In this document: positions 32,535 through 41,913 of the stretch, in pieces
Numbering within the stretch: the first letter of the stretch is position 1
Layout of the letters: every line of letters starts with the position of its first letter
Assembly: GCF_030063195.1 (NCBI RefSeq)
Contig: NZ_JASISS010000026.1
Coordinates: 1-42,489, forward strand
DNA length: 42,489 nt
Direction of reading: 5' to 3'
Origin: Cryobacterium sp. PH31-AA6
GTDB taxonomy: Bacteria; Actinomycetota; Actinomycetes; Actinomycetales; Microbacteriaceae
The notes under the pieces: model-generated
The model's database searches: none
Told to the model about the DNA's origin: nothing
The model's input: only the letters and a program-made list of their open reading frames with translations
Translations under genes and position numbers: made by a program

Positions 32535-34913
32535 ATGGTGGCCGACTCAATTCCTGCGCGTCGGCCCGCGCTCCGTGAACGGCGGCACGATCACCGTCGG
32601 TCGCTCAGGAAGCTGCTCGGGATGGTCGTCGCCGCCGGTCTGGCCGTGGCCGCGCCCCTCTCGGCCGCCGCCGCGCCCGCGGCTCCGACCGCCGCTGCCG
32701 CGCCCGCCGCCCTCAGCGCCGTCTCCGCGAACTCGGTCACCATCGCCGTCGCCCCGGTCTTGCTGAAGCCGTTGCACGCGGGCGAAGACCTCGCCGTCAC
32801 GGTCACCATCACGAATGGGACCGACGACCCCGTCGCCGCCGGCACCCTTGACGTCTACCTCGCGGAGCGTGCCCTCACCAGTCGCACCAGCCTCGACAAC
32901 TGGCTGCGCCCCGCGAAGGCCGGAAAGCCGGGCGACCTGATGCTGAGTGAGGCGATGAAGGCGCCGGTGCAACCCAACAGCAGCGAAATCCTCACTCTCA
33001 CCGTGCCGGCCGATTCCGTTGGCCTCACCACCGGGAACGCCTGGGGTGCCCGGGGGATCGCCGTGACCCTGACCGACGATGGCGACGTCAAGGCCCAGGG
33101 CCGTGGGACGTTCGTCTGGTACTCCAACGAGGAGCTCACCCCGGTCAACGTCGCCGTGGTCATGCCCATCACGGCACCGGAACAGACGACCGGGCTGATT
33201 CCCGGGAAGGCACTCGAAACGTTCACGGGCCCGACCGGGGTGCTCACTCGCCAGCTCGAGGGTGTGATCAACCGGCCGGTCGCCATCGCCATCGATCCGC
33301 AGATCATCGTGTCCATCCGAATCCTGGGGAATTCTGCTCCGCCGAGCGCCGTCGCCTGGCTCAACCGGCTGGCCGCGGCCACAAACGAAATATTCCCGCT
33401 CAGCTATGCAGATGCCGACCTCTCCGTGCAGACGCAAGCCGGAGCCTCGACCCTCCTCGCGCCGACCTCCTTCGACCAGGCCATCGACCCCGCACTGTTC
33501 ACGTCCACCCCCGCGACCGCCGCCACGCCGTCGCCCACCGCGACTGCCACCACGCCTCCCAGCACTGCTCCGCCCGCCACCGATCCCCCGGCTCCGACCG
33601 GCACCCCAGCCCCGACGCCGACCGCCCCCCAGCCGGTCGGCCCGGTCGACGGCACCCCGCCGACCACGGAACAGCTGCTGGCCTGGAACTACACCGCCAC
33701 CGACATCGGCTGGCCGCACGAGGGATCCGTCGCCGCGGCGGATCTCCCCGTGTTCGTCGCATCCGGCCTCACCAGCACGATCCTGGCCGGTCGCAACACG
33801 ACCCAGACCGACCGTGATCTCACCCCGGACACCGCCATCGCCCTGGGCGCCGGGTCAGGCACCGGCCTCGTCGCCGACGATCCCCTCGGGGTTGCCCTGC
33901 GCGCGGCTGCCCTGTCGACCACGGACGAAGACTGGCGTGAGGCCATGGCCGAGGTCAGTTCACAGCTCGCCGTGGTCTCGGCGGAGAAGCCAGGCACGAC
34001 CCGCACCCTGCTGGCGACCTTCGACCGCGGCTGGCCGTCGACGGCGGCGCGGCTCAGCCAGACCCTGGACGCCATGGCCGCACTGTCCTGGCAGGCACCC
34101 GCGACCCTTACCGCCGCACGCGCCGCCACCACGACGGACGTCACGTTCAAGAGCAAGTCGGAACCGGACGAGCGCGTGGACCTTGCCCAGCGGCTGATGC
34201 TGCGCGAGAACGAGGTGGTCGCGTTCTCCTCCGCCCTGTCCGATCCCCTCCGCATCACGGGCACCCACCGCCTCACCCTGCTCTCCCTCCTCGCGAACTC
34301 CTGGGCCTCCCAGCCCAGCAGTTGGCGGGACAACGTCGGCACGAACCTCGTCGATTCCTCCGTCCTGCTCAGCTCCGTCTCCGTCTCGACCAAGGGCCCG
34401 ATCAACGTCGTCGGCAGCAAGGTGGACATCCCCGTCACGCTCGACAACGCCCTGCGCCAGGCCGTCACCGTGCGGGTGCAGGTTGTCCCCTCCAACGGTC
34501 GCCTTCTCGTCGGCGGCGACGTCGAATCCACCATCGAGGCCCAGTCCGCACGCACCGTGCTGGTACCGGTCACCTCGGCCGTCGGAAACGGAGCCGTCAC
34601 CCTGCGCGTGACCCTGTTCACCCCGGCGGGAACGATGATCGACCAGCCCGCGTTCATCCCGATCAATGTCCGCGCGGATTGGGAGGGCCTGGGCGCCCTG
34701 ATCTTCGCCGTTCTGGTCGTGCTGTTCTTCGGCTTCGGGGTCTGGCGCAATGTGCTGCGCCGCCGCCGTGAGCGCGACGCACCAGAAGCAGCGGTGGGCC
34801 AGGCCGACTCCACCGACTCCGCGGCCCCGTCCGAGGTCTCCGCGACTCCATCGAGCGAACCCGACCCGAGCGCACCTGACCCGAGCGCACCTGAAACGGA
34901 GCCGCATGCCTAA
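32535..34913 (+). CDS. DUF6049 family membrane-anchored envelope protein
   Basis: This 792-residue protein starts at ATG 32535 with a basic N-terminus, then a signal/anchor helix (LGMVVAAGLAVAAPLSA). The large extracellular part ends in a C-terminal membrane helix (WEGLGALIFAVLVVLFFGFGVW) and a basic cytoplasmic tail that becomes acidic/Pro-rich. A Thr/Pro/Ala low-complexity insert (about residues 333-375) splits the ectodomain. The family is always next to murJ and pcnA in actinobacteria and is presumed to act in cell envelope assembly; function is unproven. TAGAAT at 32522-32527 is a -10 element only 7 bases from the ATG, suggesting a leaderless transcript. It overlaps murJ by 8 bases. Confidence 0.9.
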   Translation: MVADSIPARRPALRERRHDHRRSLRKLLGMVVAAGLAVAAPLSAAAAPAAPTAAAAPAALSAVSANSVTIAVAPVLLKPLHAGEDLAVTVTITNGTDDPVAAGTLDVYLAERALTSRTSLDNWLRPAKAGKPGDLMLSEAMKAPVQPNSSEILTLTVPADSVGLTTGNAWGARGIAVTLTDDGDVKAQGRGTFVWYSNEELTPVNVAVVMPITAPEQTTGLIPGKALETFTGPTGVLTRQLEGVINRPVAIAIDPQIIVSIRILGNSAPPSAVAWLNRLAAATNEIFPLSYADADLSVQTQAGASTLLAPTSFDQAIDPALFTSTPATAATPSPTATATTPPSTAPPATDPPAPTGTPAPTPTAPQPVGPVDGTPPTTEQLLAWNYTATDIGWPHEGSVAAADLPVFVASGLTSTILAGRNTTQTDRDLTPDTAIALGAGSGTGLVADDPLGVALRAAALSTTDEDWREAMAEVSSQLAVVSAEKPGTTRTLLATFDRGWPSTAARLSQTLDAMAALSWQAPATLTAARAATTTDVTFKSKSEPDERVDLAQRLMLRENEVVAFSSALSDPLRITGTHRLTLLSLLANSWASQPSSWRDNVGTNLVDSSVLLSSVSVSTKGPINVVGSKVDIPVTLDNALRQAVTVRVQVVPSNGRLLVGGDVESTIEAQSARTVLVPVTSAVGNGAVTLRVTLFTPAGTMIDQPAFIPINVRADWEGLGALIFAVLVVLFFGFGVWRNVLRRRRERDAPEAAVGQADSTDSAAPSEVSATPSSEPDPSAPDPSAPETEPHA

Positions 34914-36522
34914 GACCGGCAGTATCGGGCGTGCGAGCGCCTTTCTGGCCTCTGGCACGATCGTGTCCCGCATCCTCGGCTTCATCAAGCTGATCGTGCT
35001 CGTGGGTGTGATCGGCCAGGTCGGCCAGAGCACCAACGCGTTCGCCGTCGCCAACCAGCTGCCGAACACCGTCTATGTGATCGTCGCCGGCGGCGTGCTC
35101 ACTGCGGTGCTGGTGCCCCAGATCGTGCGCGCCAGCCTGCACGCCGACGGCGGTACGGCATACATCAACAAGCTCGTCACGCTCGCCCTGGTCATCCTGG
35201 GCGTCACCACGCTCGTGGCCACGGCGCTTGCCCCGGTTCTCACGGTGCTCTACGGCCCCCACTTCAAGCCGGAACAGCTTGCCCTCGCCACCGCGTTCGC
35301 CTTCTGGTGCCTCCCGCAGATCTTCTTCTACGGCCTCTACACGGTGCTCGGTGAGGTGCTCAACGCACGCAAGTCGTTCGGCCCCTTCACCTGGGTGCCG
35401 GTGCTGAACAATGTCGTCGCGATCGCCGGCCTGCTCATCTTCGCCGCCCTCTATGGAGCGGACCCCAACGGCGTTCGTGCGGCGGGCGAGTTCACGCCCG
35501 GGATGATTGCCGTGCTGGCCGGCAGTGCGACCCTCGGCGTGGCGCTGCAGGCAGTCGTGCTGTTCTATTTCTGGCACCGGATCGGCCTCCGCTACCGCCC
35601 GGACTTCCACTTCCGCGGCGTCGGTCTCGGGGCGGCCGGCAAGATGGCGAGCTGGACGTTCGGGATGCTCCTGCTCACCACGCTCGCCGGCATCGTCGAG
35701 ACCCGGGTCGTGACCCTGGCCAGCGACACCGACGCGTCAGTCGCCGTGCTGAACACCGCCTGGCTGATCTTCATGCTGCCCCACTCGGTGATCACGGTCT
35801 CGGTCGCCACCGCGTACTTCACCCGGATGAGCGAGCACGCCTCCATCGGCAAGCTCGACCTGGTGCGCACGGATGCGTCCTCCGCCATCCGCGGGACGAC
35901 CCTGATCATCGTGCTGGCCTCCGCCGTGATCGCCGTCTGCGCCTATCCGTTCGCCGCCGTCTTCGTCTCCCGATTCGACCAGGTGCAGAGCACCGGCAAC
36001 GTGATCGTCGCCTACATCCTCGGCCTCGTCGCCTTCTGCATCCTCTTCGTCATCCAGCGCACCTTCTACGCGCTCGGTGACACCCGCACGCCGTTCTTCT
36101 TCACGCTCTTCCAGGTCGTGCTCGTCATCATCGGCGTGCTCGGCTGCGCCCTGCTGCCGAGTGAGTGGATCGCGGCCGGAATCGCCCTCACCGTCACCCT
36201 CGCCGGAATCGCCCAGGCCGGATTCGCTGCCTGGCTCCTGCGCGGACGGCTCGGGGGCATCGACGGCCGGCGCATCATCCGCAGCCTGGTGAAGTACCTC
36301 ACGGCCGCCGTGCCGCCCATCCTGCTCGGCCTCGCGCTGCTCTACGTTCTCGGGGGCACCCAGGAGAACGGCTTCGCTGTCTCCGGCAAGGCTCAGGCGA
36401 TCGCGGCGATGCTGATGATCGGAACCGTCATGTCGGCCCTCTATTTCGGCCTGCTCGTGCTCATGCGCAGCAGCGAACTCCGCGGCTTCCTCGCCCCGCT
36501 GGTCGGCCGGCTTCGCCGCTGA
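34906..36522 (+). CDS. murJ: Lipid II flippase MurJ
   Basis: From ATG 34906 (MPKTGSIGRASAFLASGTIVSRILGFIK) this encodes 538 residues with about 14 membrane helices of the MOP/MviN family. Family text: LPNTVYVIVAGGVLTAVLVPQIV, LFYFWHRIGLRYRP, MLLLTTLAGIVETRVV and VIQRTFYALGDTRTPFFFT. It flips lipid-linked peptidoglycan precursor across the membrane. The longer mycobacterial MurJ has a C-terminal pseudokinase domain; this short form lacks it. The start overlaps the DUF6049 end by 8 bases, so it is coupled. Confidence 0.95.
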   Translation: MPKTGSIGRASAFLASGTIVSRILGFIKLIVLVGVIGQVGQSTNAFAVANQLPNTVYVIVAGGVLTAVLVPQIVRASLHADGGTAYINKLVTLALVILGVTTLVATALAPVLTVLYGPHFKPEQLALATAFAFWCLPQIFFYGLYTVLGEVLNARKSFGPFTWVPVLNNVVAIAGLLIFAALYGADPNGVRAAGEFTPGMIAVLAGSATLGVALQAVVLFYFWHRIGLRYRPDFHFRGVGLGAAGKMASWTFGMLLLTTLAGIVETRVVTLASDTDASVAVLNTAWLIFMLPHSVITVSVATAYFTRMSEHASIGKLDLVRTDASSAIRGTTLIIVLASAVIAVCAYPFAAVFVSRFDQVQSTGNVIVAYILGLVAFCILFVIQRTFYALGDTRTPFFFTLFQVVLVIIGVLGCALLPSEWIAAGIALTVTLAGIAQAGFAAWLLRGRLGGIDGRRIIRSLVKYLTAAVPPILLGLALLYVLGGTQENGFAVSGKAQAIAAMLMIGTVMSALYFGLLVLMRSSELRGFLAPLVGRLRR

Positions 36523-36593
36523 CCCCCACGGGCCGATGCTCCGTCACGCTCGATGTGAGCGGGCTGTGAGCCAAACGGTCCGACCGGGGCGTC

Positions 36594-36619
36594 GGAATAG
36601 CATCCGATTAGGATGTGTT
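36594..36619 (+). promoter_or_regulatory. SigR/SigH-type promoter of trxB
   Basis: GGAAT at 36594-36598 and GTT at 36617-36619 are separated by exactly 18 bases, matching the GGAAT-N18-GTT promoter of actinobacterial thiol-oxidative-stress sigma factors SigR/SigH. It lies 60 bases before the trxB start. trxBA is a classic member of this regulon. Confidence 0.75.
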
Positions 36620-36678
36620 GTACCCGGCAGCGAGGCGAATATCTACTGCCCTGCCCCCTCATTCAAAGGAGTTCCCGC

Positions 36679-37653
36679 GTGCGCCAGATCATCATCATCG
36701 GCTCAGGACCGGCCGGTTTCACCGCGGCCATCTATGCCGCCCGCGCGAATCTGAAGCCGTTGTTGATCGCCAGTTCCGTCGAAGCCGGCGGTGAACTGAT
36801 GAACACCACCGAGGTGGAGAACTTCCCCGGCTTCCCCGACGGGATCCAGGGCCCCGAGTTGATGACCAAGATGCAGGAACAGGCCGAACGCTTCGGCACC
36901 GAGGTCGTCTACGACGACGTCACCGCCCTGGAACTCACCGGCGCGACCAAGACCGTCACCCTCGGCTCCGGCGAGACCCACGAGGCACTGGCCGTCATCT
37001 TCGCCACGGGCTCCGCGTACCGCAAGCTGGGTCTGCCCGACGAGGAGCGACTTTCCGGGCGCGGTGTGTCGTGGTGCGCCACCTGCGACGGCTTCTTCTT
37101 CAAGGAAAAGACCATCGCCGTGATCGGCGGCGGAGACTCCGCGATGGAGGAAGCCACGTTCCTGACCCGGTTCGCCAGCAAGGTCTACGTCGTGCACCGT
37201 AAGGACACCCTGCGTGCCTCGAAGATCATGCAGGAGCGCGCGTTCGCGAACCCGAAGATCGAGTTCATCTGGAATTCCGCGGTCGTCGGGATCACCGGCG
37301 CCGAGGCCGTCGACGGCCTACGCCTGCGCAACACGGTTACCGCGGAGGAGACCAGCCTCCCCCTCGGCGGAGTCTTCGTCGCGATCGGCAACGACCCGCG
37401 TACCCACCTCGTCCACGACCAGCTCGACCTGACGGCGGAAGGCACCATCGCCGTCGCCGGTCGCTCATCAAAGACCAGCCAGACCGGTGTCTTCGCCGCC
37501 GGTGACGTCATCGATCCGACCTACCGTCAGGCCGTGACCGCCGCCGCATCCGGTACCGTCGCCGCCCTCGATGCCGAGCACTACCTGGCTTCCCTTCCCG
37601 CGGACCTGCTGGCTGACGCCGGCGAGACCGAACTCGTAACCGTCAACAACTAA
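36679..37653 (+). CDS. trxB: Thioredoxin reductase
   Basis: From GTG 36679 (VRQIIIIGSGPAGFTAAIYA) this encodes 324 residues. FAD-binding GSGPAG at the start, redox motif CATC (Cys133/Cys136), NADPH motif GGGDSAMEEA, and the C-terminal FAD loop GVFAAGDVIDPTYRQAVTAAASG are all present. It reduces TrxA using NADPH. AAGGAG is the ribosome binding site. The frame opens upstream to 36613, but without family sequence. A SigR-type promoter precedes it. In relatives sigM often lies between murJ and trxB; it is absent here. Confidence 0.97.
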   Translation: MRQIIIIGSGPAGFTAAIYAARANLKPLLIASSVEAGGELMNTTEVENFPGFPDGIQGPELMTKMQEQAERFGTEVVYDDVTALELTGATKTVTLGSGETHEALAVIFATGSAYRKLGLPDEERLSGRGVSWCATCDGFFFKEKTIAVIGGGDSAMEEATFLTRFASKVYVVHRKDTLRASKIMQERAFANPKIEFIWNSAVVGITGAEAVDGLRLRNTVTAEETSLPLGGVFVAIGNDPRTHLVHDQLDLTAEGTIAVAGRSSKTSQTGVFAAGDVIDPTYRQAVTAAASGTVAALDAEHYLASLPADLLADAGETELVTVNN

Positions 37654-37664
37654 GGAGCAACTAC

Positions 37665-37988
37665 ATGTCTGCACGCGCCGTTACCGACGCGACTTTCGAA
37701 ACGGAAGTCATCAACAACCAGAAGACCGTCCTCGTCGACTTCTGGGCCGAGTGGTGCGGCCCGTGTCGCGCCGTCAGCCCGATCCTTGACCAGATCGCGA
37801 GCGAGAATGCCGACAAGATCGACATCGTCAAGCTCAACGTCGACGACTTCCCGGCCCTCGCCGCGAAGTACCAGATCACGTCGATCCCCGCGATGAAGGT
37901 GTTCCAGAAGGGCGAGGTCGTCAAGACCGTCATCGGCGCCAAGCCCAAGGTCGCCCTCGTAGCCGACCTGGCCGCATACCTGGCCTAG
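37665..37988 (+). CDS. trxA: Thioredoxin
   Basis: This 107-residue protein has the active site WCGPC (Cys31, Cys34) in VDFWAEWCGPCRAVSPIL, and cis-Pro ITSIPAMKVF. It is the electron carrier for ribonucleotide reductase and oxidised proteins. It follows trxB by 11 bases with an AAGGAG ribosome binding site and ends in a strong terminator. Confidence 0.98.
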   Translation: MSARAVTDATFETEVINNQKTVLVDFWAEWCGPCRAVSPILDQIASENADKIDIVKLNVDDFPALAAKYQITSIPAMKVFQKGEVVKTVIGAKPKVALVADLAAYLA

Positions 37989-38020
37989 CCACCGAGCGGG
38001 CCACGGCCCCTCAGGCGCGA

Positions 38021-38053
38021 AGACCCGCCCGGCTCCGGCCGGGCGGGTCTTTT
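38021..38053 (+). terminator. Intrinsic terminator of trxBA
   Basis: The 13-bp arms AGACCCGCCCGGC and GCCGGGCGGGTCT flank a TCCG loop and are followed by TTT. It lies 32 bases past the trxA stop. Confidence 0.93.
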
Positions 38054-38181
38054 CCGTCCCCGCGGGGCTCAAGCGCCCAACGTGGCCTCCGCCTGCCTTG
38101 TACGCTCGGGGGAAGGCTGCGTGAGGAGCGGGCCCCGCACGACACCGCCTACGATTGAAGCCACACCAGAACGGAAGTGAC

Positions 38182-39501
38182 GTGAGCGCACAGGGTTCCC
38201 CCCAGGCCGGCAACAATCTCGACCCGTGGTATCACCACTACGCCGAGCGAGCCGCCGGGCTGCGCGCCTCCGAGGTGAGGGCCCTCTTCGCTGTCGCGTC
38301 GCGCCCCGAGGTTGTGTCACTCGCTGGAGGAATGCCCTTCGTGGCCGCCCTGCCGCCGGACCTGGTGGTCAACGCCATGGAACGGGTCATGCGCGAGCAA
38401 GGGCCCACAGCGCTGCAATACGGCTCTGGTCAGGGAGTTCCCGTGCTCAGGGAGCAGATCCTCGAGGTCATGGCGCTGGAAGGCATCCGTGCGCACGCCG
38501 ATGACGTGGTTGTCACGACCGGCTCCCAGCACGCCCTCGAACTCGTCAGTAAGCTCTTCCTCGACCCCGGCGACGTGGTGCTCTCCGAGGGCCCGAGCTA
38601 TGTCACGGCCATGGTCATCTTCAAGTCGTACCAGGCCGAGGTCGACCACGTTCCCATGGACGAGCACGGTCTCATTCCGGAGGCGTTGCGCGAGCACATC
38701 ACGGCCGTCAGGGCTGCTGGGAAGACGATCAAGTTCCTCTACACGATCCCCAATTTCCACAACCCCGCCGGCGTGACGCTGAGTTGGGCCCGCCGGATCG
38801 AGATCCTGGAAATCTGCCGCAGCAACGACATTCTGGTGCTCGAAGACAACCCCTACGGGCTGCTCTACTTCGACCAGCCGGCCCCGGATGCGATGCGTTC
38901 GCTCGAGCAGGACGGCGTCGTCTACCTGGGCACCTTCTCCAAGACCCTCGCTCCCGGCTTCCGGGTGGGCTGGGCGCTCGCTCCGCACGCCATCCGCGAG
39001 AAGCTCGTGCTCGCCAACGAGGCCGCCGTGCTCTCGCCGAGTTCCTTCAGCCAGCTGGTCATCTCCGAGTACCTCTCCACGGCCGACTGGAAGGGCCAGA
39101 TCAACACCTTCCGGGGCGTTTACCACGAGCGCAAGAACGCTCTTCTCGGCGCCCTGGAGGAATACCTCCCCGAGCTGACCTGGACGAACCCCAACGGCGG
39201 CTTCTACGTGTGGGCGACGCTGCCCGACCGGCTCGACTCCAAGGCCATGTTGCCCAGGGCAGTCAAGGAGCTCGTCGCCTACACTCCGGGCACGGCTTTC
39301 TTTGCCGACGGGGACGGTCGCCAGAATATGCGCCTATCCTTTTGCTACCCGACGCCCGAACATATCCGAATTGGAATACGTCGGTTGGCCACCGTCATCC
39401 GGGACGAGCTCGACCTTCTCGAGACGTTCGCGGGCACGGGGTCCCTGAACCCGCACGGCGAGAAGGCTCGCTTCAGTTCCCCACCCCCTGACATCTCCTA
39501 G
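38182..39501 (+). CDS. PLP-dependent aminotransferase (MocR/2-aminoadipate aminotransferase-like)
   Basis: From GTG 38182 (VSAQGSPQAGNNLDPWYHHY) this encodes 439 residues. The fold-type I core has VSLAGGMPF, TTGSQHALELVSKLF, YTIPNFHNPAGVTLS, LEDNPYGLLYF and the PLP Lys in GTFSKTLAPGFRVGW (near residue 259). It lacks the winged-helix domain of MocR regulators, so it is an enzyme; substrate unknown, possibly 2-aminoadipate, alanine or a branched-chain amino acid. GGAAG precedes the start; TTG 38155 is a less likely start. Genes of this type occur between trxA and parB in many actinobacteria, with a Ddl-like ligase. Confidence 0.88.
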   Translation: MSAQGSPQAGNNLDPWYHHYAERAAGLRASEVRALFAVASRPEVVSLAGGMPFVAALPPDLVVNAMERVMREQGPTALQYGSGQGVPVLREQILEVMALEGIRAHADDVVVTTGSQHALELVSKLFLDPGDVVLSEGPSYVTAMVIFKSYQAEVDHVPMDEHGLIPEALREHITAVRAAGKTIKFLYTIPNFHNPAGVTLSWARRIEILEICRSNDILVLEDNPYGLLYFDQPAPDAMRSLEQDGVVYLGTFSKTLAPGFRVGWALAPHAIREKLVLANEAAVLSPSSFSQLVISEYLSTADWKGQINTFRGVYHERKNALLGALEEYLPELTWTNPNGGFYVWATLPDRLDSKAMLPRAVKELVAYTPGTAFFADGDGRQNMRLSFCYPTPEHIRIGIRRLATVIRDELDLLETFAGTGSLNPHGEKARFSSPPPDIS

Positions 39502-39541
39502 ACCAGCGCTTCACCGGCCAGAACAAGGAAAACTCCTGATC

Positions 39542-40498
39542 ATGAGCGAATTAGCAGCCCTCGACATCGTCGTTCTCGCCGGTGGCATCTCGCACGAACG
39601 CGATGTGTCCCTGCGCTCGGGGCGCCGGGTCGCGGATGCGCTGACGACGCGAGGCCACACCGTGACCGTCCTCGACCCCCAGGCCGGCTTACTCGCAGAC
39701 CTGACCAACCGGCACCCCGATGTCATCTGGCCCGTCGTGCACGGCGCAACGGGCGAGGACGGTGCGCTTCTCGCCCTGCTCGAGACCACCGGAATCCCCC
39801 ATGTCGGCTCGCGTGGCGGAGCCGCCGGGCTGGCCTGGTCCAAGCCCACGGCCAAGGAACTCGTGCGCAGGGCCGGCTATTCGACTCCCGATTGGATCGC
39901 TCTCTCGAAGGAGACCTTTCGGGATCTGGGTGCGGCCAGCGTGCTCGAACACCTGCTCACGGCTCTCCCCACGCCACTGGTCGTCAAGCCGGCGGAGGGT
40001 GGTTCGGCCCAGGGGGTCACCATCGTCGAGACATCGGCCGAGCTACCGAGGGCCATGGTTGACGCGTACACCTATGCCGATGTCGCGCTCGTCGAGGAGA
40101 AGGTGACCGGAACCGAGCTGGCCGTCACGGTCATCGACACCGGCACCGGTCCGACCGCGCTGCCGGCGGTGGAGATCGTTCCTTTGGTCGGCGTCTACAG
40201 TTTCGAGGCGCGCTACAACGCCGGCGACACTCTCTTCTATACCCCGGCGCGAATTTCTCCGGAGGTGGCCGCCCGAGTGGCCGAGACCGCCGTGGCCGTG
40301 CACACGCTTCTCGGGCTCCGCCACATTTCACGAATCGACCTCATCGTCGATGACGAGGGAACACCGTGGTTCCTCGAGGCGAACGTGCTCCCCGGACTCA
40401 CGGAAACGAGTCTCGTACCGCAGACGATCGAGGCATCCGGGCAGTCCCTCGGCGCCGTCTATGAGGCTCTCGCTTCCGCGGCCCTCGCCGACAACTAG
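39542..40498 (+). CDS. D-alanine--D-alanine ligase-like ATP-grasp enzyme
   Basis: This 318-residue protein has the Ddl text LAGGISHERDVSLRSGRRVADAL at the start, HGATGEDGALLALLE, LVVKPAEGGSAQGVTIVE, VEEKVTGTELAVTVID and the C-terminal LIVDDEGTPWFLEANVLPGLTE with metal ligands. It should join D-Ala or a related amino acid with ATP. It is shorter than housekeeping Ddl (about 350), and its place beside an aminotransferase near the origin is typical of a second, Ddl-like gene in actinobacteria, so the substrate may differ. AAGGAAA precedes the ATG. It ends the + strand gene series. Confidence 0.88.
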   Translation: MSELAALDIVVLAGGISHERDVSLRSGRRVADALTTRGHTVTVLDPQAGLLADLTNRHPDVIWPVVHGATGEDGALLALLETTGIPHVGSRGGAAGLAWSKPTAKELVRRAGYSTPDWIALSKETFRDLGAASVLEHLLTALPTPLVVKPAEGGSAQGVTIVETSAELPRAMVDAYTYADVALVEEKVTGTELAVTVIDTGTGPTALPAVEIVPLVGVYSFEARYNAGDTLFYTPARISPEVAARVAETAVAVHTLLGLRHISRIDLIVDDEGTPWFLEANVLPGLTETSLVPQTIEASGQSLGAVYEALASAALADN

Positions 40499-40517
40499 GC
40501 CGCAACCCTCACGTCGA

Positions 40518-40533
40518 CGTTTCACGTGAAACA
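40518..40533. other. parS centromere site 1
   Basis: CGTTTCACGTGAAACA matches the ParB-binding consensus TGTTTCACGTGAAACA at 15 of 16 bases. It lies 20 bases after the Ddl-like stop. Confidence 0.92.
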
Positions 40534-41270
40534 TTCCCGGGCGTCCCGGTCCTGAAGCGGGCACGGCGGGCAGCGCGCTTGGTTCGCCTCGAGCATCCAA
40601 ACTCATTGATTTCGTTACCGGACTCGGTTCCCGGTGCCGAAATGGTCGACCCGGCTTCCAGTGAGTTGCCTGGGGACTCCCTGAACCCACCTGAGAAAAC
40701 TCGCGAAACTAGTGAAGCGTCGAAATTTGAGTCGAAAACTCAGCGTTTTCAGCTCGTCAGGAACGATCCTAAGCACCGTTCGCCCGGTTCAAAATAGTCG
40801 TTTTTGGGCGCATTTTCGACCATTTCGGGCTCTAATACGAGTAATTCTCTGAAATGACGTGCGTGTGATCACCCCGCCTGTCAAACATGGCAATCGCGAC
40901 ATTGAGTGCTCCAGCTTCCATTCCGTCCGTCGATGGATCCAGGAAGGATCCCCGCGAGTGTTTGTTGACCTCTCACGAATGACGGCGTACCTTCGATTTC
41001 TTTGCCCGGCTCGGGACGTTGTGGAACGGCAACCGGAATCTCGGAGCCATGGACGCGTCGTCGCAGTGCACGGCGGGGGAGTGCTTCCACCGACACCGTA
41101 GGGTCACACACAACTGGAAGCTCGGACCCGCCGAAACGTTTCCTGCTCAGAGGGGACGAGTGCACGTTTCCCGGATTACGGATCCGACCTCGCCAGAGTG
41201 CACGTCCCGCATGAAATGAGCGCCGAAAAGAACGGACGTCCAGGCCTGTGAAGTTCCCGCCAAACGCGAA

Positions 41271-41286
41271 TGTTTCACGTGAAACG
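41271..41286. other. parS centromere site 2
   Basis: TGTTTCACGTGAAACG matches the consensus at 15 of 16 bases. Confidence 0.93.
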
Positions 41287-41460
41287 CAACACTATCCCTT
41301 GAATTGTTTGGTCAGGGCGCCGTGATCATATCCTCGGTCCGAACCTCACAACCCGCCCAACACGGGGCCCAGGTCCGCCGCGACCTCATTTCCGCAGCAA
41401 TTCCCATCACTCGACACGTCCTTCGAACACGTCGAGACCCCCGCCACCCAGCCCTGACAC

Positions 41461-41640
41461 CCACGTTCAGCACCCACGTAACGCCAACACCTCCGACCAG
41501 ACCACGGTGGTCGAGCCCGTCGAGACCCCCCTCCAACACCCAACCCAAACATCCACGTTCAGCACCCACGTAACGTCAACACCACCGACCAACCACGGTG
41601 GTCGAACCCGACGAGACCCCAACACCCAACCCAAACACCA
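41461..41640. repeat. Tandem duplication, two ~90-bp units
   Basis: Unit 1 (41461-41552) and unit 2 (41553-41640) share CCACGTTCAGCACCCACGTA, the palindromic core ACCACGGTGGT and ACACCCAACCCAAACA, with a few changes and a short deletion. A partial third copy of the tail (GTCGAGACCCCC) lies just before, at about 41430-41460. GTCGAGC-type text resembles intergenic repeats frequent in Microbacteriaceae. Confidence 0.88.
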
Positions 41641-41897
41641 ACGTCCGAGACCACGACCCAGGCCATCTCAGGACTTTGAGGGTCACGGCCAGTCCACCGT
41701 AGGTCACGACGCCACCACAACCGTGGCCCCGGCCCGTGGCGAATCCGCGCTGGCGGTACTCGGCCGATTTCCGAGTCTCCGGAGCTAAACCACGGCGACG
41801 GCAAGGAGCACGCCACCGAGTGCCGGGCCGCCGATCGACCGCGCAGGCCAGAGACCGACCAGGCCCGCGCGCAACGAAAAATACCGCCAGAAGGCAA

Positions 41898-41913
41898 TGT
41901 TTCACGTGAAACG
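41898..41913. other. parS centromere site 3
   Basis: TGTTTCACGTGAAACG, identical to site 2 over all 16 bases. Confidence 0.93.

Noticed and set aside
40859..41219. Short frames between parS sites 1 and 2
   Set aside because: Low-complexity, without start signals or family character.
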